64,000 nucleotides of DNA. Source: MED-G105 sp039025235 (GTDB lineage Bacteria > Pseudomonadota > Alphaproteobacteria > Caulobacterales > Parvularculaceae). Shown in pieces: positions 36,827 to 46,303 of the stretch. The notes below the pieces were generated by a model. The model was not told where the DNA came from. It was given only the letters and a program-made list of their open reading frames with translations, and ran no database searches. Where the stretch lies: NCBI GenBank assembly GCA_039025235.1, contig JBCCOS010000002.1:124001-188000 (forward strand), read 5' to 3'. A program made the position numbers and the translations under genes. Each line of letters begins with the position of its first letter. The first letter of the stretch is position 1.

Positions 36827-37633
36827 GTGCCGTACAAAGACGACCATGTCATTTTGAGAGAAATCATATCCCTAAGCCTTCAAGCTGGACAAGAGGCGCT
36901 TAATATATACGCATCTGATTTTGAAGTTGAGATTAAAGAAGATACGTCGCCTGTAACAACTGCTGATAAAGTTGGTGAGGAAATCATTCTCTCCGGTTTG
37001 AATAAATACTTCAACGATATCCCCGTGATTGCAGAAGAAGCTGCCGCGGATGGTCATATTCCTGAACTCCGTGACCCACATCGTGATACGTTCTTTCTTG
37101 TAGACCCACTTGATGGCACGAAAGAGTTTGTCAAACGAACGGATGAATTCACTGTCAACATTGCGTTAATCCGGGGCGGAAAACCAGTACTTGGCGCCGT
37201 TTATGCCCCAGCTCTGGGAAAACTCTATTCAGGGCGATATGGCGACGGCGCATCACTATATTCAGTAGACGAACACGGAAGTTTAGGCGACGCAAAATCG
37301 ATTTCCGCGCGCGTTAGCCCCGATGAAGGCCTGACAGCTGTTGCAAGCCGCAGTCACCGCACGGCGCAGACGGACGAATACTTAGAAACTCTCAATGTTG
37401 TAAGTTTTGCTGCGGCAGGTTCATCGCTTAAGTTTTGTTTACTTGCTGAGGGTCGAGCGGACATTTATCCGCGCTTCGGACGCACGATGGAGTGGGATAC
37501 CGGTGCAGGGCAAGCGGTATTAGAAGCCGCCGGTGGTCGAGTGATCTCCACCCTAGACGAAAAACCTCTTATGTATGGCAAAGTCGAGCGAGGGTTTGAC
37601 AACCCTCATTTTGTCGCTTGGGGGGCGGCGTAG
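36827..37633 (+). CDS. cysQ: 3'(2'),5'-bisphosphate nucleotidase
   Basis: Inositol monophosphatase-superfamily enzyme (268 aa) that removes the 3' phosphate of PAP formed in sulfate assimilation. Metal-binding motifs: EEA around residue 70, DPLDGTKEFV (the superfamily DPxDGT) and WDTGAGQAVLEAAGG. GTG start with GAAAGAGAG upstream. The gene next door is unrelated. Confidence 0.92.
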   Translation: MPYKDDHVILREIISLSLQAGQEALNIYASDFEVEIKEDTSPVTTADKVGEEIILSGLNKYFNDIPVIAEEAAADGHIPELRDPHRDTFFLVDPLDGTKEFVKRTDEFTVNIALIRGGKPVLGAVYAPALGKLYSGRYGDGASLYSVDEHGSLGDAKSISARVSPDEGLTAVASRSHRTAQTDEYLETLNVVSFAAAGSSLKFCLLAEGRADIYPRFGRTMEWDTGAGQAVLEAAGGRVISTLDEKPLMYGKVERGFDNPHFVAWGAA

Positions 37634-37649
37634 GGTTTGAGCTATCAGT

Positions 37650-39281
37650 TTAAAGCCCTTTGCCCACTCGGATTTTGTCAGTCGGAATTTTAAATCCTCG
37701 CCTGACCCAGACGTCCCATGCGCTTGTGCGCTCGGCTAACTTAAACTCCGTATAAAGCAAAGCTTCTGCACGGCCTTTCATATCTTTTGTTGCTGGATCG
37801 AGGTCAATCCGAGGAACAAAAACAACATTGGCGACAACCGCCGCCATTTTTCCATCGGACAAACAGGGTTTGTCACTGATAATGACGCAGGCAGTGTCTG
37901 CTCCTGTTAGAATTGCAACGTCAACACCCTCTTCTACAAGAGCTTCGGCACGTCCCGCCGCTTCTAAAAGAACGGACGTTTGATCAATCGGTCCCGTTGC
38001 AAACAGGCTCTGAGCATCGGGCGTTGAAAAACGCCCCTCCTCAATCCACGCAGCAATGCGGGCGCCGCCCGGATGCACAAGAGCAAATGCAGCGCGCGTC
38101 GTGTCATCTGCGCGACGGTTTAACTGAACCTGCAATGCCAATTGCCCAACAGACTGTGTTATGACAGCCGCTGTCCAAAACAGTGTTAAGGCTGCTGCAA
38201 CCCCAGATATAGAAATCGATGCGCGATCGTGATCTCTGAAGACCCCGTCATAAAATGGCGAGTATACTGATAATGCTGCCATGGCTGCGGCAATGGCAAA
38301 CAATGGCATCGGTTGTGCGCCTGCAATCCGGGCGATGATAAAAGCACCCGCCAGAAAACAAGCACCGACCAACCAGCCCCTTCGATGCTCGTCCCCACCA
38401 AAAACTGCCGCAGCCATGATGACAGCAATAGTTGAAACAGCAACACCGGCGAGCCCCCAAATACCTGCAGTATTGATAAGATTGGCCCCCAGATGGTCAA
38501 GAATTCCTGATGCCATAGACGCACGAGCCAAATTAATTCCAGGAAGGGATAGTTCAGCAATTGTACCAAGGGCAAAAAGTCCAACGAGTGCCGAAAAATA
38601 GCGAACCAACCCATAGCGCCCCGTTAAGAATGGACAAGCTGAAAGGAGAAGAAAAGTCGCTAGACTGAACACTGGATTAAAATTCCAGAGAGCAAACATG
38701 AGCGCACTAGAAAGAAGCCCTTCAAGCAGGGCGCGATCCCATTTCTCATCGGCAGGACCTGCTAGAAAACCAACAGCGAGCACCGCAAAATAGGCTAGCG
38801 CTATTTCGGATGGCCCGGAAAACGGTGCTATAATGAATGCTGCGAGCGCCGCTGTCAGCGTAATCGTTTGAAGAACGGGCAGCCGCACAGACGTAAAATA
38901 CGCAAGCGGATAAACCGCAAGGACAGCCGCAACAGCCTTTGCTGCGAGATGAATACGCCCGGGGGTGTCAACGAATTTATCCGCTAAAATTAGCAGAAAT
39001 AAATAAAATGGTTCCAGCTCACTGGCGGCTTTGGTCACGCCTGCTTCCAACGCGCGCGCATTTGCGATCGGGGCAATAACGCTGGTTGTGGGATCAAGGC
39101 TCAGAAGTACGGGCGATAAAGCCGTCAGAACTATAAAGGGTGTGGCTGCAAGGATTGCCCCGAGGAAGGCCCAGCCGGGGTCTTGCCAAGAATAAAGGGC
39201 CATCACGGCTCGGCGCGCCCCTGGCGCCGGTTGACGCCAAGCCGGCGTGTCTAGTTTTTCATCATAGATTTCGGCATCCAT
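37650..39281 (-). CDS. Polytopic membrane protein, 543 aa, unknown
   Basis: Unrecognised. A hydrophilic N terminus (about 35 residues) precedes 11-12 hydrophobic helices up to about residue 385, then a soluble C-terminal domain of about 150 residues. The plan (many helices then a soluble, presumably periplasmic tail) resembles GT-C glycosyltransferases or other lipid-linked sugar enzymes, but no Asp-containing first-loop motif is evident, so this is only a structural hint. The C-terminal domain has cysteines (ADTACVIISDKPCLSD). Confidence 0.7.
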   Translation of the reverse strand: MDAEIYDEKLDTPAWRQPAPGARRAVMALYSWQDPGWAFLGAILAATPFIVLTALSPVLLSLDPTTSVIAPIANARALEAGVTKAASELEPFYLFLLILADKFVDTPGRIHLAAKAVAAVLAVYPLAYFTSVRLPVLQTITLTAALAAFIIAPFSGPSEIALAYFAVLAVGFLAGPADEKWDRALLEGLLSSALMFALWNFNPVFSLATFLLLSACPFLTGRYGLVRYFSALVGLFALGTIAELSLPGINLARASMASGILDHLGANLINTAGIWGLAGVAVSTIAVIMAAAVFGGDEHRRGWLVGACFLAGAFIIARIAGAQPMPLFAIAAAMAALSVYSPFYDGVFRDHDRASISISGVAAALTLFWTAAVITQSVGQLALQVQLNRRADDTTRAAFALVHPGGARIAAWIEEGRFSTPDAQSLFATGPIDQTSVLLEAAGRAEALVEEGVDVAILTGADTACVIISDKPCLSDGKMAAVVANVVFVPRIDLDPATKDMKGRAEALLYTEFKLAERTSAWDVWVRRGFKIPTDKIRVGKGL

Positions 39282-39513
39282 GGGAGCGACCCCTCGCGGA
39301 CCATGAGCTTCCCTTCGTAGTATTCCCTAAAGAAGACATATGCGCCGGGACTGTCTCAATTCGAACAATGTATATTCAGATAACCGCAAGTCTCTTGCCG
39401 TATACGCAAATACCTTTTCAGTTGCAGACTTCAAATAGAGTTCGCCCAATGCGGGAGAAATTTAAATTCCAGCGTTTGTTGTGGTTGCGTGTCAGCGCAG
39501 TTAGAACCAATTC

Positions 39514-40203
39514 ATGCGAACAGTATTCCACCATCCATTTGATCCCGCGTGTCGATTTGTTGCGCTCATCCTCTCAGAAAACCAGCTTGACGCGCACTTC
39601 GAGTTGGCTGGAACGGCTGAATGCGCAAAGGCATTCGCCACAGCAAACCCAGCTTTGACGATCCCGGTATTAGTCGATGAACCCCCGACCGGCGGCGAAA
39701 TTGTTGTGGCACCGGAAGGGGCAATTGCTGAGTATATTGATGAGGCCTATTCAAACGGTCCTCTCATGCCAGCAACGTCCGCTGGACGGGCTGAAACGCG
39801 GCGACTTATCGCGTGGATGGCGGGAATCTTTGAGAATGATGTTAATGCCGGTCTGATAAGACCACGGATTGAAACAAATGGTCGCCATGTTTTTGTTTCA
39901 GAAGAGCGTCGCCCCGGTCTTGAAGCACTCCATTGGCATCTCGACTATTTCAATTGGTTGCTGGAGCAACGCAGCTGGATCGCTGGCGAAAAGTTAACGC
40001 TTGCAGATTTTGCGATTGCTGCCCACGTGTCGGTCTTGGATTATTTCGGAGAAATAGATTGGAACCTCAATAACGGTAAATCGACCGGCGAATTGAAAAA
40101 CTGGTACGCGCGCATGAAATGCAGACCGTCATTCCGAGAAGTGCTCAAAATTCGTTTTGCAAATATCCCACCCCCGTCCCATTATCAGAATCCCGATTTT
40201 TAG
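39514..40203 (+). CDS. Glutathione S-transferase family protein
   Basis: 229 residues with an N-terminal thioredoxin-like domain (FHHPFDPACRFVALILSENQ; NPALTIPVLVD; APEGAIAEYIDE) and an all-helical C-terminal domain (SWIAGEKLTLADFAIAAHVSVLDY, the GST C-terminal N-capping motif). DPACR puts a cysteine at the place of the catalytic residue, as in beta/omega-type enzymes. Substrate unknown. The next gene (queG) starts 12 bases on, so the two may be co-transcribed; GST-QueG neighbours are common in Alphaproteobacteria. Confidence 0.88.
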   Translation: MRTVFHHPFDPACRFVALILSENQLDAHFELAGTAECAKAFATANPALTIPVLVDEPPTGGEIVVAPEGAIAEYIDEAYSNGPLMPATSAGRAETRRLIAWMAGIFENDVNAGLIRPRIETNGRHVFVSEERRPGLEALHWHLDYFNWLLEQRSWIAGEKLTLADFAIAAHVSVLDYFGEIDWNLNNGKSTGELKNWYARMKCRPSFREVLKIRFANIPPPSHYQNPDF

Positions 40204-40214
40204 GGTTTATATCC

Positions 40215-41465
40215 ATGTTTGACGCCAATCAGCTCAAAGACAAACCGGGTACTGATACACCGGACTCTGATACATGGAGCTCTGATATAGGGGACTCTGA
40301 TACAGGGGACTTTGATACAGGGAACTTTGGCACATCGAACGACGTCGCAAGAAAGGGACCGACCGATGTCATAAAGGATTTAGCGATTGATGCAGGCTTT
40401 GATGCTGTTCGTATCACTCATCCTGATGCGATCCCGGATGCGCCACAGCAACTTTCAAGATTCGTGGCGCTCGACCGCCACGGAGAAATGCATTGGATGG
40501 CGGAGCGGCAAGAAGAACGCGGTTCCCCAAGTGCTCTTTGGCCAGAAGTAAAGTCTGTTATTATGTTGGGCCAAAATTATGGTCCGGACGACAATCCACT
40601 TGAGCATCTGAAATATCCGGAGCGCGGAGGCATTTCCGTATATGCTCGCGGTAAGGACTATCACGATATTATCAAAAAACGCCTGAAAAAGCTTGCTCGA
40701 TTGATGATAGAGCGTTTTGGCGGCGACGTGAAAGTATTCGTGGACACGGCCCCAGTGATGGAAAAACCCCTGGCTGCAGCCGCTGGACTTGGCTGGCAAG
40801 GGAAACATACGAATTTGGTTTCTCGCGAGTTTGGCTCCTGGCTTTTCCTCGGCTCTATCTTCACAACACTGCGTTTAGAGACTGATACACCAGAAACGGA
40901 TCATTGCGGAGGATGCACAGCTTGTCTCGATGCGTGCCCGACTGAGGCCTTTCCCGCTCCCTATCAGCTGGACGCACGCCGATGCGTCTCATACCTTACA
41001 ATTGAGTATAAAGGCGCGATTCCGCTAGAATTTCGCCAAGCAATTGGAAATCGAATTTACGGCTGTGACGATTGTTTGTCCGTGTGCCCTTGGAATAAAT
41101 TTGCGTCGCAAGCGCATGAAATAAAGCTTCACGCCAACCCGAAATTCAAAGACCCTCCCCTCGCAGCCCTTGCACAACTCGATGACACCGCTTTTCGCGC
41201 ATTCTTTTCCGGCTCACCAATGAAGCGAACCGGTCGCGATCGCTTCATCCGAAATGTTATGATTGCCATCGGGAATTCTGGCGACCGGTCGCTCCTCAAA
41301 ACCGCGTTAGACAGGCTGAAGGACAATTCATCACTCGTGCGGGGCGCAGCGGTATGGGCGACGCGTCGGCTTACCACCAAAAATGAGGCCTCGGCCCTCA
41401 TGTCCGAATATTTCGATGAGGAAATGGATCAGAATGTAAAAAATGAATGGACACAACCCATTTAG
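40215..41465 (+). CDS. queG: Epoxyqueuosine reductase with N-terminal pentapeptide insertion
   Basis: Cobalamin-dependent iron-sulfur enzyme for the last step of queuosine tRNA modification. Two ferredoxin-like clusters are visible: CGGCTACLDACPT (about residue 231) and CDDCLSVCPWN (about 284). The C-terminal part has the expected HEAT-like helices. The frame opens at 40119, but I start at ATG 40215, 12 bases past the GST stop. Residues 12-41 are six pentapeptides of the form (D/S)(S/F)DTG, encoded by 15-bp units, an unusual low-complexity extension before the first conserved segment. It should not affect the core. Confidence 0.92.
   Translation: MFDANQLKDKPGTDTPDSDTWSSDIGDSDTGDFDTGNFGTSNDVARKGPTDVIKDLAIDAGFDAVRITHPDAIPDAPQQLSRFVALDRHGEMHWMAERQEERGSPSALWPEVKSVIMLGQNYGPDDNPLEHLKYPERGGISVYARGKDYHDIIKKRLKKLARLMIERFGGDVKVFVDTAPVMEKPLAAAAGLGWQGKHTNLVSREFGSWLFLGSIFTTLRLETDTPETDHCGGCTACLDACPTEAFPAPYQLDARRCVSYLTIEYKGAIPLEFRQAIGNRIYGCDDCLSVCPWNKFASQAHEIKLHANPKFKDPPLAALAQLDDTAFRAFFSGSPMKRTGRDRFIRNVMIAIGNSGDRSLLKTALDRLKDNSSLVRGAAVWATRRLTTKNEASALMSEYFDEEMDQNVKNEWTQPI
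40248..40337 (+). repeat. In-frame 15-bp tandem repeat in queG
   Basis: Six 15-base units, best preserved as GACTCTGATACAGGG, encode DSDTG-like pentapeptides. Confidence 0.9.
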
Positions 41466-41882
41466 TGGCGCGTTAAAGTTTCGGACGAGTTTGGCCCCCG
41501 AAAACAGGCTTTCAGAAACACAGCCTTCAGAAAAAGCCCCTCAACAGCGCGAAATTAGGCCCATTCCCAATTCAGCCCCCATTTATCTGTTTGAACTGCT
41601 ATTAAAGACAAAATGCCTTCGCCATGCGATTGGATGCATGTGAAGGACTTGAAATGTCCACACCACGCGCGATTTCCATAACAAGCGGTCGTCATATTAA
41701 TGCATTTCCAAGCCAAGTGTGTGCGGTTGGCGTTAAGGAAATGCATAAAACAAAGACTTAAAGCGTCGTCCCGATTCCAATTGAAGTGTCGACGCTTTAG
41801 TCATTTTACTTGAGGTTCATCCTCTGGTTATGAAGTCGCCGTATTTATGGTTAAATAACGTCCAAAGTTTACCGGTACTAAA
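41466..41882. other. Gap before the RND operon
   Basis: Apart from the element at 41698 there is an imperfect 15-base repeat (CTTTCAGAAACACAG) near 41508-41540. Promoter for the efflux pair presumably lies at 41800-41875. Confidence 0.5.
41698..41800 (+). repeat. Subfamily A two-hairpin element
   Basis: Same design, but stem 2 is AAAGCGTCG/CGACGCTTT, a T-A pair where other copies have C-G: a compensatory change. Confidence 0.88.
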
Positions 41883-43007
41883 ATGCAGATTTCATCTTCA
41901 GTTCGCGCAGCGTTAATAATTGCTGCCACCATTGCGGTTTATTTCGTGTTCAAAGGGGTCACCGGCGGTGGTGCCCAAGAAGACAAAGAGGCCAAGGAGT
42001 CGAGCGAAGCGCCGGCATTCACGGTCGTGGTAACACCGGTTGAACCCGAGGTCTGGCGCGACACGGTGACCGTGCGCGGTCGCACAGAAGCCGCCCGCAA
42101 GGTGACCGTACGCGCTGAAACGCCAGGGGCCATCGCAGAAACGCCAGTTGCTCAAGGAACAAAAGTCAAAAAAGGTGACGTTTTGTGTCGCCTTAAAATT
42201 GATGCCAGACGCGCAGGCGTTGCCGAAGCGCGCGCTTCGCGAAAGCGAGCACAATTAGATTACAACGCTGCCGCGCAGTTAGCGAAGGAAGGATTTCGCT
42301 CCGAAACGTCTCTTGCCGCGTTCAAAGCAGCGCTCGACCTCGCAATCGCGGCTGAGGAACAAGCGCGGCTTGAGCTCGCACGCACGGAGATATCTGCGCC
42401 TTTTGATGGTATTTTCGATAATCGAGCGGTTGAAGTAGGCGATTATTTGCGGGTCGGCGACGCGTGCGGTGTCGTCATGCAGCCATCACCATTCCTCGTT
42501 ACGGGCTCCGTCTCAGAGCGCGATATCGTCAAGATTTCGAAAGGAGATCAAGGGGTTGCCCGTCTCGTCACCGGAGAAGAAGTAGAAGGAACCGTTCGTT
42601 TCGTGGCCTCTGTGGCCGAGCCAGCGACACGCACCTTTGCTGTGGAATTGGAAGTCCAAAATGTTGAAGGAACACTAAGGGACGGTGTCACTGCTGAGTT
42701 TGATATTTTCGCCCGACCAAGGAACGCCTTTTTCGTACCGCGCTCAGCGCTAACGCTGGACGACGAAGGGCGAATTGGCATCCGAACGGTGAATGCTGAT
42801 AGCGCGGTGGAGTTTAATGTGGTCGAATTAATCGGCGAGGACGATAAAGGAGTCTGGACCTCAGGGCTTACCGGCAAAAGCGATGTTATCATTCGCGGGC
42901 AAAATTTCGTCCGCGCTGGCCAGAAGGTCAAAACCGCATCGCCCGATGATATTGGTAACCGCAGCGGTGCAGCCCTTTTGATCGAGGAAAATGGGTCAAC
43001 ACTATGA
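41883..43007 (+). CDS. RND efflux periplasmic adaptor (HlyD/AcrA family)
   Basis: 374 residues. Links the RND pump to an outer-membrane channel. N-terminal anchor helix (about 8-26) then lipoyl half (RVRAE-type TVRAETPGAIAETPVAQGTKVKKGD), an alpha-hairpin at about 110-165, second lipoyl half (TEISAPFDGIFDNRAVEVGDYL), beta-barrel and membrane-proximal domains. The last four bases overlap the pump gene start (ATGA). No outer-membrane channel gene is adjacent. Confidence 0.93.
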   Translation: MQISSSVRAALIIAATIAVYFVFKGVTGGGAQEDKEAKESSEAPAFTVVVTPVEPEVWRDTVTVRGRTEAARKVTVRAETPGAIAETPVAQGTKVKKGDVLCRLKIDARRAGVAEARASRKRAQLDYNAAAQLAKEGFRSETSLAAFKAALDLAIAAEEQARLELARTEISAPFDGIFDNRAVEVGDYLRVGDACGVVMQPSPFLVTGSVSERDIVKISKGDQGVARLVTGEEVEGTVRFVASVAEPATRTFAVELEVQNVEGTLRDGVTAEFDIFARPRNAFFVPRSALTLDDEGRIGIRTVNADSAVEFNVVELIGEDDKGVWTSGLTGKSDVIIRGQNFVRAGQKVKTASPDDIGNRSGAALLIEENGSTL

Positions 43008-46000
43008 CTGGCTTGATTGATGCAGCCTTTTCCCGAGTGCGAGTCGTCCTGACCGCTTTGGTGGTATTGATTCTCACGGGATACAGCGCCTACCAAACAA
43101 TTCCGCGCGAGGCTGAACCAGATATCGCGGCCCCCTTCGTTATCGTTAGCCTCCCCTTGCCGGGTATTTCGCCTGAAGATGGCGAAAGATTGCTTGTCAA
43201 ACCGACGGAGCTTGAGCTTCAGAGTATTGAAGGACTGAAGCAGATGGACAGCATCGCCTATGACGGCGCTGCGCAGATTATCCTCGAATTTTTGACAACA
43301 ATCGATATCGACCAAGCGGTACTTGACGTTCGAGAAGCGGTCGACCGCGCAAAATCAGAATTTCCAACAGAAGCGGAAGAACCAATCGTTGAAGAATTCA
43401 ACGCTCAAAATCAGTTTCCCATAATTTCCGTTATTCTATCTGGCGACGCACCAGAGCGTGCGCTTTTTCGAATTGCACAAAGGCTTCGTGATCGACTTGA
43501 ATCGATCGGCGGCGTCCTTGAAGCACGACTGACTGGAGAGCGCGAAGAGTTATTCGAAGCTATTCTCGACCCTCAGACCCTTGAGTCCTATGGCTTGACC
43601 GAAGTCGAAGTTGCGGACGCCGTTAACAAAAATAACCGACTTATTACCGCGGGTATTGTCGACGTGTCAGACGGGCGCTTTGCTATAAAAGTTCCTGGAC
43701 TGATCAAAAATGTTCAAGACCTTATGAGCATTCCGGTTCGGGTGAGCGGCGATAATGTCGTCACGATTGGTGACTTAGGCGAAGTTCGACGCACGTTCAA
43801 AGACCGCTCAAATTACGCAATTTTCAATGGTCAACCATCAATTGGGATCGATATCTCCAAAAGAGCGGGATTTAATATCGTCGAAACCATCGAAGCCGTC
43901 AGGGAGATAACGACAGAAGAAGCCGTATTTTGGCCTGGTTCCGTTCAGTATTCATTTCTTGCTGATCGCTCTGTCGAGGTTCGTGATAACCTTGAAGGAC
44001 TGACATCATCCGTTGTCACCGCAATCTTACTGGTGATGGTGATCATCGTCGGGGCGCTTGGCGCACGCTCTGCCTTAATGGTCGGGGTTGCAATTCCAAC
44101 GTCATTTTTGATCGGCTTTCTTCTCTTAAGCTTATTTGGTTACACGCTAAATATGATGGTGATGTTTGGCCTCGTCTTAGCTGTTGGCATGCTCGTCGAC
44201 GGCGCCATTGTGATCATCGAATATGCCGACCGCCGTATGACCGAGGGGGCCGATCGAATGACGGCTTACGCTGAAGCATCAAAGAGAATGTTTTGGCCCG
44301 TCTTAACGTCAACAGCCACAACGCTCGCTGCATTTCTACCCTTTTTGTTTTGGCAGAGTATGCCCGGCGAGTTTATGAAATTCCTTCCACTGACGCTGAT
44401 CTTCGTATTGCTAGCCTCCCTTCTCGTTGCACTGATCTTTCTTCCGGTACTGGGGTCCGTCCTCGGAATGCCTTTGTGGATGAAAAAGCGATTTGGTCTG
44501 AAGGGAAAAACCGATAGCGAGTCGAAGGCTGTTGCATTGAATGAAGTCAATCCGGCAACTCTGGAGGGGCCACTTGGTACCTATGCCCGCTTCATGGCGC
44601 AGATGATACAGCGCCCCGGGCTCGTCATTTTTGGGGCTATTGCAACGGTTTTTGTCTGTATCGGCGCATTTCGCGCAGCCAGCCCTGATGTTGAATTTTT
44701 CATCCGCACCGATTCCGAAGATGTGAGCCTTCTCGTCCTGGCGCGGGGGAATATGTCTGCCCAACAAAAAATTGAACTCGTAAAAGAAGTTTCTGAACGG
44801 ATCGAGGATCACCCTGCAATTGAGAACATTTATTTACGCACAGGGCGTCAAATCTCGATGCAAAATGATACACCCGCCGAGGCCATTGGGCAGGTTGGCG
44901 TTGATCTTATTTATTACTCTGAGCGCAAGCACTCCATGGAAATCCTTGAAGAACTGCGTCAGATGGTTGGCGATGTTCCGGGGGCGATCGTTGAAGTCCG
45001 CCAGCGAGAGGGAGGCCCGCCCGTCGGCAAAGATGTTCAGGTCGAAGTGTCGGCGCCTGATTTCGAAGCTCTCAAAAAAGCAGCCGTCAAGATCAGAAAT
45101 TATGTTGATACCCATACCGGTGAAATCAATGGACGGGAAGTTCCAATTTATATGGATCAGGAGGATTCATTACCGCTCCCAGGCATTGAGTGGTCGATCG
45201 AACCCGATCGAGCGCTCGCGGGTCGGTATGGCCTCTCGATTCAGCAAGCCGGCGGCATCCTCCAACTTGTAACGGAGGGCCTGCTCGTAGACAAAGTGCG
45301 CCCCGACGATTCTGAAGAAGAGATCGATGTCCGCGTTCGGTATCCAGAAGCCAACCGCGATATTTTTGCGCTTGACAACGTGCGTGTACAGACGGCGCAA
45401 GGGTCTGTACCAATTACAAACTTTGTCACGCGCAAAGCAAAACCACAGGTCGATCAAATAACCCGCCGTAACGGAAAACGGATTATTGATATCAAAGCGA
45501 ACGGCTCAACCTTAATCGAAGGCCATGAGGTGAGCCAAGACGTGGCAATTGCTGATATGAAGCAGTGGCTTGCCAAAACTGATTTAGGGAATGGCGTTAC
45601 CGCAGTGATGCGCGGTGCCGACGAAGATGCAGCCGAAGCCGCAACGTTTTTCCAAGGCGCGATGATCGCTTCCATGTTCATGATCGCCATGATCCTGCTT
45701 TTAGAATTCAATAATTTCTATCACGCAGCGCTCACTCTGACGGCAGTCATTTTCTCCGTCTTCGGTGTTCTTCTGGGTGTCGCCATATCTGGACAATATG
45801 TGAGTATCATCATGACGGGTGTTGGCGTGGTTGCCCTCGCTGGCATTGTTGTTAACAACAATATCGTTTTGATCGACACATATCAGCACCTTCGGCGCCG
45901 AGGGCTAGCCGTTGAAGATGCCGTTGTCAGAACAGCAACCCAACGAATCCGTCCCGTCCTACTTACAACAACAACGACGGTGTTTGGGCTCTTGCCGATG

Positions 46001-46264
46001 GTCTTTGAATTGAACGTCAACTTTGCCGCCGGTGAGATTACGCGCGGCTCGACCACATCTGGATGGTGGGTGCTGCTTTCGTCGGCCGTAGTTTATGGCT
46101 TGGTTTTTTCAACAATTTTGACCTTGCTTTTGACGCCCGTGTTATTGGCAGCCCCCACAGTTCTAAAACGCCGTATTACTGGCTTCAGAAAAAAATCTGA
46201 CGGCCAAAAAATTCGGGCGACTGCTGCGGCACAAGAAACCTATTCGACACGTGCAGCAGAGTAG
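43004..46264 (+). CDS. RND efflux permease
   Basis: 1086-residue inner-membrane proton antiporter of the AcrB type with two six-helix halves and large periplasmic loops. Start SAYQTIPREAEPDIAAPFVIVSLPLPG and the TM4 region MVMFGLVLAVGMLVDGAIVIIEY fit the family. The usual pair of proton-relay Asp (DD) reads Asp 399-Gly 400, and where AcrB has Lys 940 there is Asn 951 (VVNNNIVLID). That pattern is found in a recognised AcrB-like subgroup, so it is a real, probably active pump using a modified relay. Substrate unknown. Confidence 0.93.
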   Translation: MTGLIDAAFSRVRVVLTALVVLILTGYSAYQTIPREAEPDIAAPFVIVSLPLPGISPEDGERLLVKPTELELQSIEGLKQMDSIAYDGAAQIILEFLTTIDIDQAVLDVREAVDRAKSEFPTEAEEPIVEEFNAQNQFPIISVILSGDAPERALFRIAQRLRDRLESIGGVLEARLTGEREELFEAILDPQTLESYGLTEVEVADAVNKNNRLITAGIVDVSDGRFAIKVPGLIKNVQDLMSIPVRVSGDNVVTIGDLGEVRRTFKDRSNYAIFNGQPSIGIDISKRAGFNIVETIEAVREITTEEAVFWPGSVQYSFLADRSVEVRDNLEGLTSSVVTAILLVMVIIVGALGARSALMVGVAIPTSFLIGFLLLSLFGYTLNMMVMFGLVLAVGMLVDGAIVIIEYADRRMTEGADRMTAYAEASKRMFWPVLTSTATTLAAFLPFLFWQSMPGEFMKFLPLTLIFVLLASLLVALIFLPVLGSVLGMPLWMKKRFGLKGKTDSESKAVALNEVNPATLEGPLGTYARFMAQMIQRPGLVIFGAIATVFVCIGAFRAASPDVEFFIRTDSEDVSLLVLARGNMSAQQKIELVKEVSERIEDHPAIENIYLRTGRQISMQNDTPAEAIGQVGVDLIYYSERKHSMEILEELRQMVGDVPGAIVEVRQREGGPPVGKDVQVEVSAPDFEALKKAAVKIRNYVDTHTGEINGREVPIYMDQEDSLPLPGIEWSIEPDRALAGRYGLSIQQAGGILQLVTEGLLVDKVRPDDSEEEIDVRVRYPEANRDIFALDNVRVQTAQGSVPITNFVTRKAKPQVDQITRRNGKRIIDIKANGSTLIEGHEVSQDVAIADMKQWLAKTDLGNGVTAVMRGADEDAAEAATFFQGAMIASMFMIAMILLLEFNNFYHAALTLTAVIFSVFGVLLGVAISGQYVSIIMTGVGVVALAGIVVNNNIVLIDTYQHLRRRGLAVEDAVVRTATQRIRPVLLTTTTTVFGLLPMVFELNVNFAAGEITRGSTTSGWWVLLSSAVVYGLVFSTILTLLLTPVLLAAPTVLKRRITGFRKKSDGQKIRATAAAQETYSTRAAE

Positions 46265-46303
46265 GCGCAGGTCCACATCACAGGCGCGAAAGAGAGCTAT
46301 ATT

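Noticed and set aside
36452..36847. 131-codon minus-strand frame opposite the small protein and cysQ start
   Set aside because: Runs into the cysQ start, has no ribosome site and no recognisable features.
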